The notes beneath the pieces are model-generated. The model had not been told where the DNA came from. It did no database searches and was given only the letters and a program-made list of their open reading frames with translations. 64,000 bases of DNA from Dictyobacter vulcani (GTDB taxonomy: Bacteria > Chloroflexota > Ktedonobacteria > Ktedonobacterales > Ktedonobacteraceae). The stretch lies in assembly GCF_008974265.1 (NCBI RefSeq), contig NZ_BKZW01000003.1, positions 620,001 to 684,000 on the forward strand, in the 5' to 3' direction. Below are positions 1-8,935 of the stretch, piece by piece. Positions within the stretch are counted from its first letter, which is position 1, and every line of letters begins with the position of its first letter. The translations under genes and the position numbers were made by a program.

Positions 1-1
1 T

Positions 2-532
2 ACCGCTGGAATCATGAGTAGCATGAGCACCCGCCAGATAGACGAGGACATCAGTATTCCCTACATCAAATCGGATGTATTGCTGGCACCTGGCAACTCG
101 GGTGGTCCCTTGCTTAATGCCGATGGCCATGTGGTTGGCGTCAATGCCATGATCTTTGGTGGTGACCTTTCGGTCTCCATCCCCAGTAATGTCGTGAGTG
201 AATGGCTGACAAGTCTGCCTGAAGCCAGAGGTATTCTGGGTGTTGGACTCCAACGTACCGATCTGCCGCAAAGCATTCAGTCGCAGTTGCCAGCCAGACG
301 TGAACAGGGCCAGCTTGTGGTCAGCGTCGTCGAGCGCGTCGCCGCGCAACAAGAAATCTTCCTTGGTGACCTGTTGCTCGACATCGAAGGCCTGCCCATC
401 GACAGCGCTGCCACACTACGCCAGCAACTCGCGAATAAAGTTCCTGGCGACAGCATCAGCCTCAACATCGTCCGTGGTGGGATCCTCAAAACCATCACAG
501 CCACCGTGCTTCCAATTAGTAGCGCCAGCTAG
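2..532 (+). CDS. HtrA/DegP-like serine protease with PDZ domain, 3' part only
   Basis: This is the C-terminal part of an envelope-associated trypsin-like protease. The frame is open to the left edge, so the true start, signal or anchor, and the catalytic His and Asp lie outside the window. The catalytic serine motif GNSGGPL is visible at bases 92-112, followed by the strand GHVVGVNAM that closes the protease domain. A PDZ domain fills the rest: it starts near LGVGLQ and has the typical GDLLLDIEG and PGDSISLNIVRGG segments. HtrA proteases degrade or refold damaged exported proteins and the PDZ domain binds exposed C-termini. The gene stands alone before a hydrolase on the same strand. The family assignment is firm; the cellular role is inferred. 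Confidence 0.88.
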   Translation, partial: TAGIMSSMSTRQIDEDISIPYIKSDVLLAPGNSGGPLLNADGHVVGVNAMIFGGDLSVSIPSNVVSEWLTSLPEARGILGVGLQRTDLPQSIQSQLPARREQGQLVVSVVERVAAQQEIFLGDLLLDIEGLPIDSAATLRQQLANKVPGDSISLNIVRGGILKTITATVLPISSAS

Positions 533-682
533 TCATACCTAGATTACTCTACAAGTAAGCCAGTCGTATCAATTGTGACTGGCTTACTTGCTTTTTCCCG
601 TCAAAATAGTTTCTGGCACACGTGGTATTATAATACAGGCAAGCGTTATTCGGGAAAAATACCTAAAGGAGAAGTAGAGCAT

Positions 683-1546
683 ATGACACAATCTACTAAA
701 AATATAACCCCTGAGAATTTAGAGCAATATGTGCAGCACGGTTACGCGGATAATAATGGGGTGAAGATCCACTATGCCAGTCTGGGGAATGGACCATTGA
801 TCGTAATGATCCATGGTTTTCCTGATTTCTGGTATTCATGGCGACATCAGATGATCGCGCTGGCGGATGAATATCAGGTAGTGGCAATGGACCAGCGTGG
901 CTATAATCTGAGTGACAAGCCGACAGATGGAGAGCAGTATAAAATGCAACATCTGATCGGTGATGTTAAAGCGGTCGTGAACGCGCAAGGAAAGCAGAGC
1001 GCGATCATTGTTGGTCACGACTGGGGTGGAGCGGTCTCCTGGCAGTTTGCCATGCACTATCCAGACGTAACCGAGAAACTGATCATTTTAAATCTGCCGC
1101 ATCCACGTAATATGGCTCATGAGCTGGTGACCAATCCTGAACAGCGGCAGAATAGCCAGTACGCACGCGATTTCCAGCAAGAAGGATCCCACCTCAAGGT
1201 TACTCCAGAAGTGCTGGTTGGTTTTATCAAGGACGAACAGGCCCGCCCACACTACCTGGAAGCTTTCCAGCGTTCAAGCATCGAAGGCATGCTGCAATTC
1301 TATAAACAGAACTATCCCCACGAGCCCTATCGAGAGGACCCTTCGCCCGTCATCAAAGTCAAGGCTCCCGTCCTACAGTTCCATGGTCTGAAGGATGCCT
1401 TTCTGCTGCCCGGCTCTCTCAACAACACCTGGCAATGGATCGACAACACCTACACCCTGGTTACAGAGCCCAATGCCGGTCACTTTATCCAACATGACAC
1501 ACCGGAACTCGTTTCACGCACTATTCGTAGCTGGCTTTCACAATAA
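683..1546 (+). CDS. alpha/beta hydrolase, epoxide-hydrolase-like
   Basis: A 287-residue soluble alpha/beta-hydrolase. The oxyanion motif HGFP is at residues 44-47. The nucleophile elbow GHDWGG puts an aspartate at 113, the acid is probably D238, and the catalytic histidine is in NAGHF (H267). An Asp nucleophile with HGxP is typical of epoxide hydrolases and haloalkane dehalogenases, which work through an ester intermediate. The lid region contains Tyr residues, which fits an epoxide hydrolase better. I chose the ATG at 683 because AAAGGAG precedes it by about 10 bases; an upstream in-frame extension lacks a ribosome binding site. Substrate is unknown. A strong hairpin follows the stop codon. 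Confidence 0.85.
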   Translation: MTQSTKNITPENLEQYVQHGYADNNGVKIHYASLGNGPLIVMIHGFPDFWYSWRHQMIALADEYQVVAMDQRGYNLSDKPTDGEQYKMQHLIGDVKAVVNAQGKQSAIIVGHDWGGAVSWQFAMHYPDVTEKLIILNLPHPRNMAHELVTNPEQRQNSQYARDFQQEGSHLKVTPEVLVGFIKDEQARPHYLEAFQRSSIEGMLQFYKQNYPHEPYREDPSPVIKVKAPVLQFHGLKDAFLLPGSLNNTWQWIDNTYTLVTEPNAGHFIQHDTPELVSRTIRSWLSQ

Positions 1547-1552
1547 TTTTGA

Positions 1553-1582
1553 GATGGGCGAAGACGAGCGTCTTCGCCCATC
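1553..1582. terminator. hairpin after the hydrolase gene
   Basis: A perfect 13-bp inverted repeat (1553-1565 with 1570-1582) and a 4-base loop lies 6 bases after the hydrolase stop. There is no T-run, so it may act as an RNA-stabilising 3' end or a weak terminator. Confidence 0.55.
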
Positions 1583-1623
1583 ACAATTACGTTGTTAGCC
1601 TGGTGCGTGTGATGAGAGAGAAA

Positions 1624-1646
1624 TCGTGGGCAAGCCACGAAACTAC
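1624..1646 (+). repeat. CAAG-loop hairpin repeat, copy 1
   Basis: Short hairpin CGTGG-GCAAG-CCACG followed by AAACTAC. The same loop and tail recur at 19439-19462 and 59164-59187 with different stem sequences. See the findings. The rest of 1583-1861 shows nothing else recognisable. Confidence 0.45.
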
Positions 1647-1861
1647 AGGGGCTTTGCGTGGTGCGCTCAGACATAGTGTATCCAGAGAGATGTCTCCATT
1701 CAATCATGCTGATGGTTATTGATAAGTGACCAGAAAAATAACTATTTACTTTTCTGGCTTGGAAAACCTTTTCCTAGATGATATCATGTTTATCATAAAC
1801 TCTAGTGGGTGTTAAATGCCATCTCGTTGCGACGGGTATAAAAAGAGGAGTCTTAAAATTT

Positions 1862-2968
1862 ATGAAAAGTAAAGCCAATGTCGGCGTTATTGGATGTGGG
1901 CAGATCAGTTCCATCTATTTAGAAGCTCCCAGCAAATTTGATATTTTGAATTTTACTGCATGCGCAGATATCGATTTAGAGCGTGCACGAGCACAGGCAC
2001 AGCGTTATAATGTACCAAAAGCCTGTACGGTAGAAGAGTTATTGGCGGATCCGGATATTGATGTGGTCTTGAATCTGACGATTCCAAAGGTACATGCCCA
2101 GATCGGTCTGGCGGCTATAGAGGCGGGCAAATCGACATATAGCGAAAAGCCTCTGGGCATCCATCGCGGAGAGGGTAAAGCCCTGCTTGAGGCTGCCAGA
2201 GCTAAAAACTTGCGCGTTGGTTGTGCTCCTGATACCTTCCTGGGTGGTGGTATCCAGACCTGCATCCAGGCTATCAACGAGGGTTTGATCGGTGAGCCCG
2301 TCGCGGCCACAGCCTTTATGCTCGGTCACGGTCCAGAGTCCTGGCATGCGGATCCAGAATTTTTCTATCAACCAGGTGCTGGTCCTATGTTTGATATGGG
2401 ACCCTATTACCTGACCGCGCTGATCTCGATGCTTGGACCTGTGGGTCGTGTAACCGGTTCATCCCGCATCACGTTCCCAGAGCGTATGATTACCAGCCAG
2501 CCGAAACATGGTACGATGATCAAAGTGAACACCCCGACCCATATTGCTGGCGTGATGGATTTTGAAAGTGGAGTTGTCGGGACAATTATCATGAGCTTTG
2601 ATGTCTGGTCCCATCAGTTGCCCCGTATCGAGATCTATGGTACCGAGGGAACCCTGGTCATTCCAGATCCCAATACCTTCGGTGGACCCGTGCTGGTGCG
2701 TACAGTCCAGGATAGTGAGTGGCGCGAGTTACCTCTCACGCATGCGTATACTGAGAATAGCCGTGGTATAGGTCTGGCTGATATGGTACATGCTATTAAC
2801 TCCGGTCGTGCTCATCGCGCCAGCGGTGCGCTGGCCTACCATGTCCTAGACATCATGGAGGCCTTCAACGATGCCTCCGATCAGGGCAAGCACATCGAAC
2901 TCACAAGCCAGTGCAAGCGCCCGGCTCCACTCAATCCTGGTAAACATGACTGGAGTGAAGATCGCTAA
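1862..2968 (+). CDS. Gfo/Idh/MocA family oxidoreductase
   Basis: A 368-residue NAD(P)-dependent dehydrogenase. The N-terminal Rossmann motif GVIGCGQISS is at residues 8-17 and the family hallmark EKPL is at 95-98. The C-terminal half is the alpha/beta Gfo/Idh domain. Where many members have DxGxHxxD, this one reads DMGPYYLTAL, so the usual catalytic His is replaced. Family members oxidise sugars, inositols or their phosphates. The ATG at 1862 follows GAGGAG with an 11-base gap; an in-frame GTG at 1805 has no ribosome binding site. The next gene, 126 bases downstream on the same strand, is from the same superfamily, so the pair may act on related sugars. Confidence 0.88.
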   Translation: MKSKANVGVIGCGQISSIYLEAPSKFDILNFTACADIDLERARAQAQRYNVPKACTVEELLADPDIDVVLNLTIPKVHAQIGLAAIEAGKSTYSEKPLGIHRGEGKALLEAARAKNLRVGCAPDTFLGGGIQTCIQAINEGLIGEPVAATAFMLGHGPESWHADPEFFYQPGAGPMFDMGPYYLTALISMLGPVGRVTGSSRITFPERMITSQPKHGTMIKVNTPTHIAGVMDFESGVVGTIIMSFDVWSHQLPRIEIYGTEGTLVIPDPNTFGGPVLVRTVQDSEWRELPLTHAYTENSRGIGLADMVHAINSGRAHRASGALAYHVLDIMEAFNDASDQGKHIELTSQCKRPAPLNPGKHDWSEDR

Positions 2969-3094
2969 CGTGCCATGATCTTCAAGATTATGGTGTTAAA
3001 GCAGGCACACACTGACCCCTTTTGAGATGTAGGATTGGTGTGTGCCTGGCATAAAAGATACGGCGAGATATAGACAAGATAGGAGAACATTTTC

Positions 3095-4246
3095 ATGGGC
3101 AGAGACGTAGCTAATCGACGATTACGAGCCGGCATAGTAGGCGGTGGCAAAGGTTCTTTTATCGGCGCAGTCCACCGTGTGGCGGTAGAACTGGATGGTC
3201 AGGCGGAAGTTGTCGCTGGCGCCATGTCTACCGATCCCCAGCGTGCCGAGGAATCGGCTAAAGCCTGGTTCCTGGACCGTTCTTATGCCAGCTATGAAGA
3301 GATGGCTGAGAAGGAGGCCGCGCGCCCCGACGGCATTGACTTTGTGATGGTGGCTACCCCGAACCACATGCACTATCCTGTAGCTAAAGCTTTCCTCCAG
3401 CATGGCATCCACGTCGTCTCCGATAAACCAATGTCCTTCAGCCTTGAAGAAGCCAGGGAAGAAGTGGCCCTGGTCGAGAAAAGTAACCTGATCTTTGCCG
3501 TAACCCACAACTACACTGGTTATCCGATGGTGCGCCAGGCCCGTGACCTCGTGCGCAGTGGAGCTATTGGCGAGATTCGCAAGGTTATGGTTGAATATAT
3601 CCAGGACTGGTTGATGGATTCCCAGGAGAACAGCGGTAACAAGCAAGCTGCCTGGCGAACCGATCCTACGAAGTCTGGTATTGCTGGTAGCGTTGGTGAT
3701 ATTGGTACCCACGCTGAAAATCTGCTCGAGTTCATTACTGGTCAGAAGATTGCCTCTCTGAGTGCCGATCTCAGCACCTTTGTTGCTGGTCGTCAACTGG
3801 ATGATGATGCCAATATGCTCCTGCGCCTGGAGAACGGGGCCAAAGGCCTGCTAACCTGCTCGCAGATCGCGGCCGGCGAAGAAAACAACCTCAACATCCG
3901 TGTCTATGGCACACGTGCGGGACTGGAATGGCACCAGATGGAGCCCAACACGCTGCTCTTCAAGCAGCCGGGCCAGCCCACCCAGATCTATCGCACCAAC
4001 GCCGCATACACCAGTGACGAAGCCAAAGCCGCCGCCCGTACGCCTGGTGGCCATCCCGAGGGCTTCTATGAGGCTTTCGCCAACGTCTACAAACAGGTCA
4101 TTGCCGACATCCGCCGCGTCGAATCCGGTGAAAAGCCACTTGGTGGCTATCCCACTGTTTACGATGGTCTGCGCGGCATGCTTTTCATCAGCAAAGTTGT
4201 TGAAAGCTCGCAGAAAGGTGCCACCTGGGTCGACATGAATGCCTAA
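3095..4246 (+). CDS. Gfo/Idh/MocA family oxidoreductase
   Basis: A 383-residue dehydrogenase of the same superfamily as the preceding gene but clearly a different subfamily. The glycine-rich NAD(P) motif GIVGGGKGSFIG starts near residue 13, DKPM (the EKP equivalent) is at 110-113, and GDIGTHAENL at 201-210 carries the usual catalytic His at 206. AGGAG 10-15 bases upstream supports the ATG. Substrate cannot be read from sequence. The C-terminal part contains GFYEAFANVYKQ, common in inositol- and glucose-type dehydrogenases. A bidirectional hairpin follows directly. Confidence 0.88.
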   Translation: MGRDVANRRLRAGIVGGGKGSFIGAVHRVAVELDGQAEVVAGAMSTDPQRAEESAKAWFLDRSYASYEEMAEKEAARPDGIDFVMVATPNHMHYPVAKAFLQHGIHVVSDKPMSFSLEEAREEVALVEKSNLIFAVTHNYTGYPMVRQARDLVRSGAIGEIRKVMVEYIQDWLMDSQENSGNKQAAWRTDPTKSGIAGSVGDIGTHAENLLEFITGQKIASLSADLSTFVAGRQLDDDANMLLRLENGAKGLLTCSQIAAGEENNLNIRVYGTRAGLEWHQMEPNTLLFKQPGQPTQIYRTNAAYTSDEAKAAARTPGGHPEGFYEAFANVYKQVIADIRRVESGEKPLGGYPTVYDGLRGMLFISKVVESSQKGATWVDMNA

Positions 4247-4267
4247 GGTGTGTACAGAAACATCAGC

Positions 4268-4305
4268 AAAGAGAGCGAGTTCCCGCTATGGGGCTCGCTC
4301 TCTTT
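4268..4305. terminator. bidirectional terminator between convergent genes
   Basis: Perfect 12-bp inverted repeat (4268-4279 with 4294-4305), 14-base loop, arms ending in AAAG/CTTT. It separates the dehydrogenase (+) from the convergent Tat-exported gene (-). Confidence 0.7.
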
Positions 4306-4311
4306 GGCGTA

Positions 4312-4638
4312 CTAAGCGCAGAGACCTTTGGAGCAAGACATGCCACATTGGGCTGTCGTCAATTTTCCGCAGCAGTCACTATTGGTCTTGCAGTGTGTAC
4401 CAATCAGTGCAGTACAGTAATGGGGATCATGCGGGCCACCTATGCAATGATTTGAGCAACAGTCACTTTGCTTGCTACAGTGGTCCCCATTAGGATTACA
4501 AGCCGCCCGCGCTGTACCCGCGCCACTTAAACCAAGGATACCAGCCAGTGTACCTGTGAATAATATACCAAGGGCCTGCCGACGAGATGTATTAGTGGCC
4601 AGCGATTTGGTCAGTGCATCAAACTTGCTTGAGTCCAT
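4312..4638 (-). CDS. Tat-exported cysteine-rich cystine-knot-like protein
   Basis: A 108-residue protein with a twin-arginine signal: SRRQALG at residues 18-24, a hydrophobic run, and a likely cleavage after ARA at residue 45. The mature part is about 63 residues and has 12 cysteines. It contains two repeats of the C-x6/7-C-x5-CC spacing, the first as C-x6-C-x5-CC-x3-C, which is the inhibitor-cystine-knot (knottin) pattern. The Tat route exports folded proteins, but disulfides would still have to form outside. An excellent AAAGGAGG lies 8 bases before the ATG. The N-terminal style (MDSSKFDALTKSLA then SRRQALG) suggests a known family of small Tat proteins; function unknown. Confidence 0.8.
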   Translation of the reverse strand: MDSSKFDALTKSLATNTSRRQALGILFTGTLAGILGLSGAGTARAACNPNGDHCSKQSDCCSNHCIGGPHDPHYCTALIGTHCKTNSDCCGKLTTAQCGMSCSKGLCA

Positions 4639-5094
4639 GGCTTTTCCTCCTTTATCCAGTGCCTGAAAGCTTTTAAGATTAAATTAGGAACCTCGTTCCC
4701 TCATTCAGAAGAAGGAAGCGCTTCGGCCAATCGGGTATCGCTAATCATATAGCAGCCGGTTACAGAAGAAGAATATAAAGGAAATGCACCTCCTGAGTTC
4801 ATCAAATGTGTAATCACAACTATTATTTATCGAAATGTGTTTCATAGCATGAATACCATAAACAATGATAGAAGTCAATCGAGCGATGAAAGGCTATAAA
4901 TAGGTGAGTAATGCAATGTGGGCGATGAAAGAGGAGGTTTTCTGAGAAGATATGCTGGCTTTGAATGCCAGAGATTAGCGTTCAGTTGATGTCCTGGATC
5001 AGGTATTTAGAAACGCTGTACTGAGGCGGCCTGAGAGAGACTGCATCAGTACGATGTTGATCCTGTAAAAAATGGGGTGTACTAGGCTACATTT
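4639..5094. other. intergenic, no gene seen
   Basis: AT-rich region upstream of the Tat protein. I see no convincing coding frame, hairpin or repeat. Confidence 0.5.
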
Positions 5095-5247
5095 TCAGTG
5101 AGTTGACCAGAAACAAGGTTGCATAGGATTTTGACCGAAACTCCAGAGAATCGAGACAAATGTGGTGCTGATCACCGAAAGCCATATCTGGCCAATGGCC
5201 AGGCCAATGTAAAAGCCACGCGCACTTGATCCATCGGTTGCTTGCAT
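5095..5247 (-). CDS. small hydrophobic peptide, one membrane segment
   Basis: A 50-codon reading frame that starts MQATDGSSARGFYIGLAIG and has one hydrophobic stretch of about 25 residues. TAAGGAG is placed 6 bases before the ATG, better than for many longer genes here. No family is recognised. A second weak candidate with a similar GFY segment is discussed at 54137-54319. The good ribosome binding site is the main support; it could still be chance. Confidence 0.4.
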   Translation of the reverse strand: MQATDGSSARGFYIGLAIGQIWLSVISTTFVSILWSFGQNPMQPCFWSTH

Positions 5248-5425
5248 GCATATCTCCTTAAATCACAAAAAATAGATTGCAGCGAGAAAAATACCATTAT
5301 AAATCTACCATATCCAACGCATCTGCAAGAGTTTTTGTGGTCCAATTTGTGGGTGGATGTTCAAATAACGGCAATTGTGTACCTCTATCAGGGTGTTAAT
5401 GAGCTTTAGCGAACCATAGCCCATA

Positions 5426-6148
5426 TCAGCAATCTTGATTATTGGTTATATTCAGGACAGTGAGTTGATAACTGTTGTTGTTATTGTTGTCCCATTGGTT
5501 GCTCTGGTTGCAAAAAGTCATGTTTAAGGATGTCGCAGCGAATGGGACAGCAATGAGCGCATGCCAGGTGCCATCTGACTGTTTTGTCATTTGCGTGTCT
5601 GTGACACTGTTCCAGTTGTTATAGCCCCAATGCATTAAGATATTGGTAGCATTGGCAGCCATTGCCCCCTGATAGATGATCGTGACAGCTTTGTTTGCTA
5701 TCGGGGGAGAAGTGCTGGAGACGACCGCAATACTGGTGGTGTCCTGTAAAGAACTGGGGATGGGCATCGACTGTTGTTGCAGTTTTATGCTGGTCTTATT
5801 AAAGGAATTGTGGATAGAGGTGATGGTGATACAAGCTACAATAAATGCGAAGAATAGTCCACCCATACTGCTACTATTGACCTGAAAAAGGCCCCCCAGG
5901 AGTAATAAACTGAACATGAAAGCCAGTGTACATAAAGAAAACAGTGTTGGTAGGATGCGTGAGTGAGGTCTTGCGACTTTTTTCAATGAGCTTTTAGGTT
6001 TACTCTTATTTCGTTGAAGGTTAGCAAACTCCGGGTTATATTCATCTGTTAGTTTCTGTCCATCCCGAGTTGGTCTATATGTATACATCTCTCCAGCATA
6101 GTCACCGTATGAATGGTGTTTCTGGTCACCTGTCTCTTCTTGTCTCAT
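5426..6148 (-). CDS. membrane protein with C-terminal CBM25-like starch-binding domain
   Basis: A 240-residue protein. Residues 1-65 are polar, with many basic residues (KSKPKSSLKK). Two hydrophobic segments at about 71-90 and 94-112 form a membrane hairpin or anchor. The C-terminal 95 residues, starting VTIIYQGA, resemble CBM25/26 starch-binding modules: LMHWGYNNW, a DGTWHA strand, AATSLNMTFC and WDNNNNNSY. Such modules normally sit on amylases and here no catalytic domain is present. Possible roles are glucan sensing or surface attachment; this is an inference. GAGGAAA precedes the ATG. The gene is isolated on both sides. Confidence 0.65.
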   Translation of the reverse strand: MRQEETGDQKHHSYGDYAGEMYTYRPTRDGQKLTDEYNPEFANLQRNKSKPKSSLKKVARPHSRILPTLFSLCTLAFMFSLLLLGGLFQVNSSSMGGLFFAFIVACITITSIHNSFNKTSIKLQQQSMPIPSSLQDTTSIAVVSSTSPPIANKAVTIIYQGAMAANATNILMHWGYNNWNSVTDTQMTKQSDGTWHALIAVPFAATSLNMTFCNQSNQWDNNNNNSYQLTVLNITNNQDC

Positions 6149-6384
6149 ATTTTCCTCGCCAATTTTACAAATATCACCTACTCTTATATGTGACGAGAAA
6201 TATCGCTATGCATCAAAAATGATATATTTAATAAATAAAAGTCTGCCTCTCCTGACCTTTTGTTCAGGAAATATTCCTGCTTTTGGACAGTCACAGCAAT
6301 ATACATGCTCTCCTATACTTGAGCGGTGATAGCAAGAAGACAGTTCGATAGAAAAACGAACAGAAGAAAAGAGGATAATCTATT

Positions 6385-7332
6385 ATGTCAAAACTGCTGA
6401 TGCAGGCCATCCAGGTATATCAGTATGGAGGGCCGGAACAGCTCAAACTGGAAGCGATTCCCTGTCCAGCGCCACAGGCAGGTGAGGCCTTCGTGCGCGT
6501 ACATGCTGTTGGCGTCTTGCCGATTGAGTGGAAAATGCGCCAGGGACTTTTTAAGGATACGCGTCCGGCCACGTTCCCCTATATTCCGGGTAGCGCTATT
6601 GCTGGAGTTATTGAAGATGTTGGTCCTGGAGTGACAGCATTCCAGAAAGGACAGGCTGTCTTTGGTCGGACCAATAACGGAGCCTATGCCGAGTATACGG
6701 CCGGCGCGCTAGAGACGCTGGCCCTTAAACCAGAGAAGCTTAGTTTTGCAGAGGCAGCGACGATTTCAGGAGGCGCAACCGTGGCCTGGACGGCGCTCTT
6801 TGAAAGTGCTGGACTCCAGGCAGGTCAACGGATTTTGATTCATGCGGCCGCCGGTGGTGTTGGCTTGTTCGCAGTGCAATTTGCTAAATGGAAAGGTGCA
6901 GAGGTCATCGCAACGGCATCATCATACAACAGAGAGTTTATACGTTCCCTGGGGGCGGACCACGTTATTGACTACACTAAGACCCGCTTTGAGGAGGTGG
7001 TACAGGATGTTGATGTGGTGCTTGACACGCTGGGAGGCGAGACACTTCAACGTTCTATGCAGGTTGTTAAACGTGGAGGAATCCTTGTCTCCCTCCTTGA
7101 AAAACCATCTCTGCAAGAGGCCGAGCGCTATGGTATTCGTGCGATGTTCAACTCTCCAGCATTTCCTTTCCCATCCACCAACCTCCTGCAAACTATTGCC
7201 AGGTTGATGGTTGAAGGTCAGGTCAAAACCACGATTGCTCAAACCTTTTCCCTGGATGAGGCAAGTCGTGCCCATGCTCTCAGTGAGACTGGCCATGGGC
7301 GTGGGCGTATCGTGTTACAGGTGGTCCATTGA
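6385..7332 (+). CDS. NADPH:quinone reductase-like medium-chain dehydrogenase
   Basis: A 315-residue zinc-independent MDR-family oxidoreductase. The N-terminal GroES-like domain shows PAPQAGEAFVRVHAVG and PGSAIAGVIEDVG. The Rossmann motif HAAAGGVGLFAVQFAK starts at residue 153, and DHVIDYTK and DVVLDTLGGE follow as in quinone oxidoreductases. Zinc-binding cysteines are absent. Members reduce quinones or enones with NADPH. AGAGGA precedes the ATG. No operon partner is visible and the substrate is unknown. Confidence 0.87.
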   Translation: MSKLLMQAIQVYQYGGPEQLKLEAIPCPAPQAGEAFVRVHAVGVLPIEWKMRQGLFKDTRPATFPYIPGSAIAGVIEDVGPGVTAFQKGQAVFGRTNNGAYAEYTAGALETLALKPEKLSFAEAATISGGATVAWTALFESAGLQAGQRILIHAAAGGVGLFAVQFAKWKGAEVIATASSYNREFIRSLGADHVIDYTKTRFEEVVQDVDVVLDTLGGETLQRSMQVVKRGGILVSLLEKPSLQEAERYGIRAMFNSPAFPFPSTNLLQTIARLMVEGQVKTTIAQTFSLDEASRAHALSETGHGRGRIVLQVVH

Positions 7333-7587
7333 CTCTCCACCAGGTTTGCGTGCTCTCTTACATCTCCAGGCTGTCTGTTGCAGCCACGGCCTGGAGGGAA
7401 ATGATGGGCTGCAAGCCTCCTATTTATCTGGCGTTAGTTACTTCCCCAGGCTTCGTGTCTTGCGCACAAATAGTTGTGATAAACTGTAAAGAATGTAGCG
7501 GAAGCGGATAGCGAAACTTGAAAAATATTTGTTTGTAATAAAGACATTCTCATTTGATGACTGAAATTCCTTTGAAGAGAGGCCACT

Positions 7588-8478
7588 ATGGAGAAGAGAG
7601 TACAATTTGATTTTGAGGTTGAATTTACAAATGGTGGTGGTTTACAAGGAAAGGCTTTTCGCCTGGATATTGCAGGTGATACTATCAGCGATCAGGAACT
7701 TGCTGATTAGCTGGTGAACGATATGCATTTATTGATGGTAGGGAAGGTACACATAAAGCATAAAGTGATTATTGAGGAGAAGCATAAGCGGACTCCCATC
7801 AATACTCAGGCGGCTGGCGAGAAACTGTTTGACCTGAGCCATACTATTGAGCATGGTCTGGTGACCTATAAAGGCTTGCCAGCTCCCATTATTTGCGATT
7901 ATTTAAGTCGTGAGGAATCGCGAAAACAGTATGCCAGCGGGACCGAGTTTCAGATCGGGAAGATCGAGATGGTCACAAATACTGGAACCTATCTCGATTG
8001 TCCGTTTCATCGATATGAGAACGGGAAAGATCTTTCGGAAATTGGAGTGGAGAGGCTGGCTGATCTGGATGGCATCGTTATTCGTGCCGACCATAAAGAG
8101 AATTTTGTGCTGGACGTTGATAGCTTTCGTGGGAAAGAATTGCGCGGACGAGCCGTCCTTGTGCATACTGGTTGGGACGCCTATTGGAATAGCGAGCAAT
8201 ACTTTGAGCATCACCCACACCTGACCGAAGCCGCTGCCCGCTACCTTGTCGAGTGCGGCGTAAAACTGGTAGGTATCGACTCAGTAAACATCGATGATAC
8301 CAGGGGCGGTGAGAGGCCAGTCCACACAACTTTACTGGGGGCTGAAGTCTTGATCGTGGAGCACCTGTGCAATCTTGGCCAGCTACCAGAGTCAGGTTTC
8401 ACTTTTAGTGCGTTGCCACCCAAATTCAAAGGGGCCGGAACATTTCCTGTGCGTGCGCTGGCAAAGTTACGCTCATAG
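7588..8478 (+). pseudogene. cyclase / kynurenine-formamidase-like gene with in-frame TAG
   Basis: A frame starts at ATG 7588, reads 40 residues ending QELAD, meets TAG at 7708-7710, and continues in the same frame to 8478. The part after the stop could restart at GTG 7714 (254 residues), but no ribosome binding site is clear. Coding character runs unbroken across the stop, so this looks like one 296-residue protein with a nonsense change, probably from a Tyr codon. The main part is a metal-dependent cyclase-fold hydrolase (FDLSHTIEHG near its start, VGIDSVNID, RPVHTTLL, VEHLCNL). The metal motif normally HxGTHxDxPxH reads NTGTYLDCPFH, so two His are replaced. It may instead be two coupled proteins or a sequencing error. 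Confidence 0.7.
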
Positions 8479-8543
8479 CGTCCTCTGCCACAATAGTAAG
8501 GACAGCTGTGATGATCTATCGGGATATAATCAGGAGGCAAATA

Positions 8544-8672
8544 ATGGACGAAAAGATTAACCTGGCAGAGAAACTGACATTATTCGCGGATTACTGGTCT
8601 CCACGGACCGTGGCGCAATTGAACTCAAATAATACCATGTGTAACTCCCTCCTCAACCTTACTCGTTTGTGA
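8544..8672 (+). pseudogene. N-terminal remnant of a cupin protein
   Basis: AGGAGG lies directly before ATG 8544. The 42-codon frame begins MDEKINLAEKLTLF and ADYWSPRTVAQLN, the typical opening of a small single-domain cupin of about 110-120 residues. After that the frame runs into unrelated sequence and stops, so the metal-binding cupin barrel is missing. An imperfect CCTCCTCAACC/GGTGAGGAGG hairpin right after may be the old terminator. An internal deletion best explains this. It follows the damaged cyclase gene by 65 bases and may once have shared its transcript. Confidence 0.5.
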
Positions 8673-8935
8673 TGTGGTGAGGAGGTTGTTGCGTCCGCTC
8701 AATACATTTTGGTTGCAGCCTGGCCTACATAATTTTGTTGCTTAAGTTTGGAAAATAGAATTTGTCTCCATAATATTTGGCTTCTTCGTGTCAATAGTAT
8801 TCTTGCATAGCGTATTTGTAGTATCAGTGTGGTAAAGAGTATTTTGATATAGGAGAGAAATTTATAGTCAGAAAAATTATTTACTAAAGTGTGTGGTAAA
8901 AAATTTAACTTGCTAGAATGTATGGAGATGTGTAA

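Noticed and set aside
3122..3796. 224-codon frame opposite the second dehydrogenase
   Set aside because: Shadow frame of a well-supported gene on the other strand.
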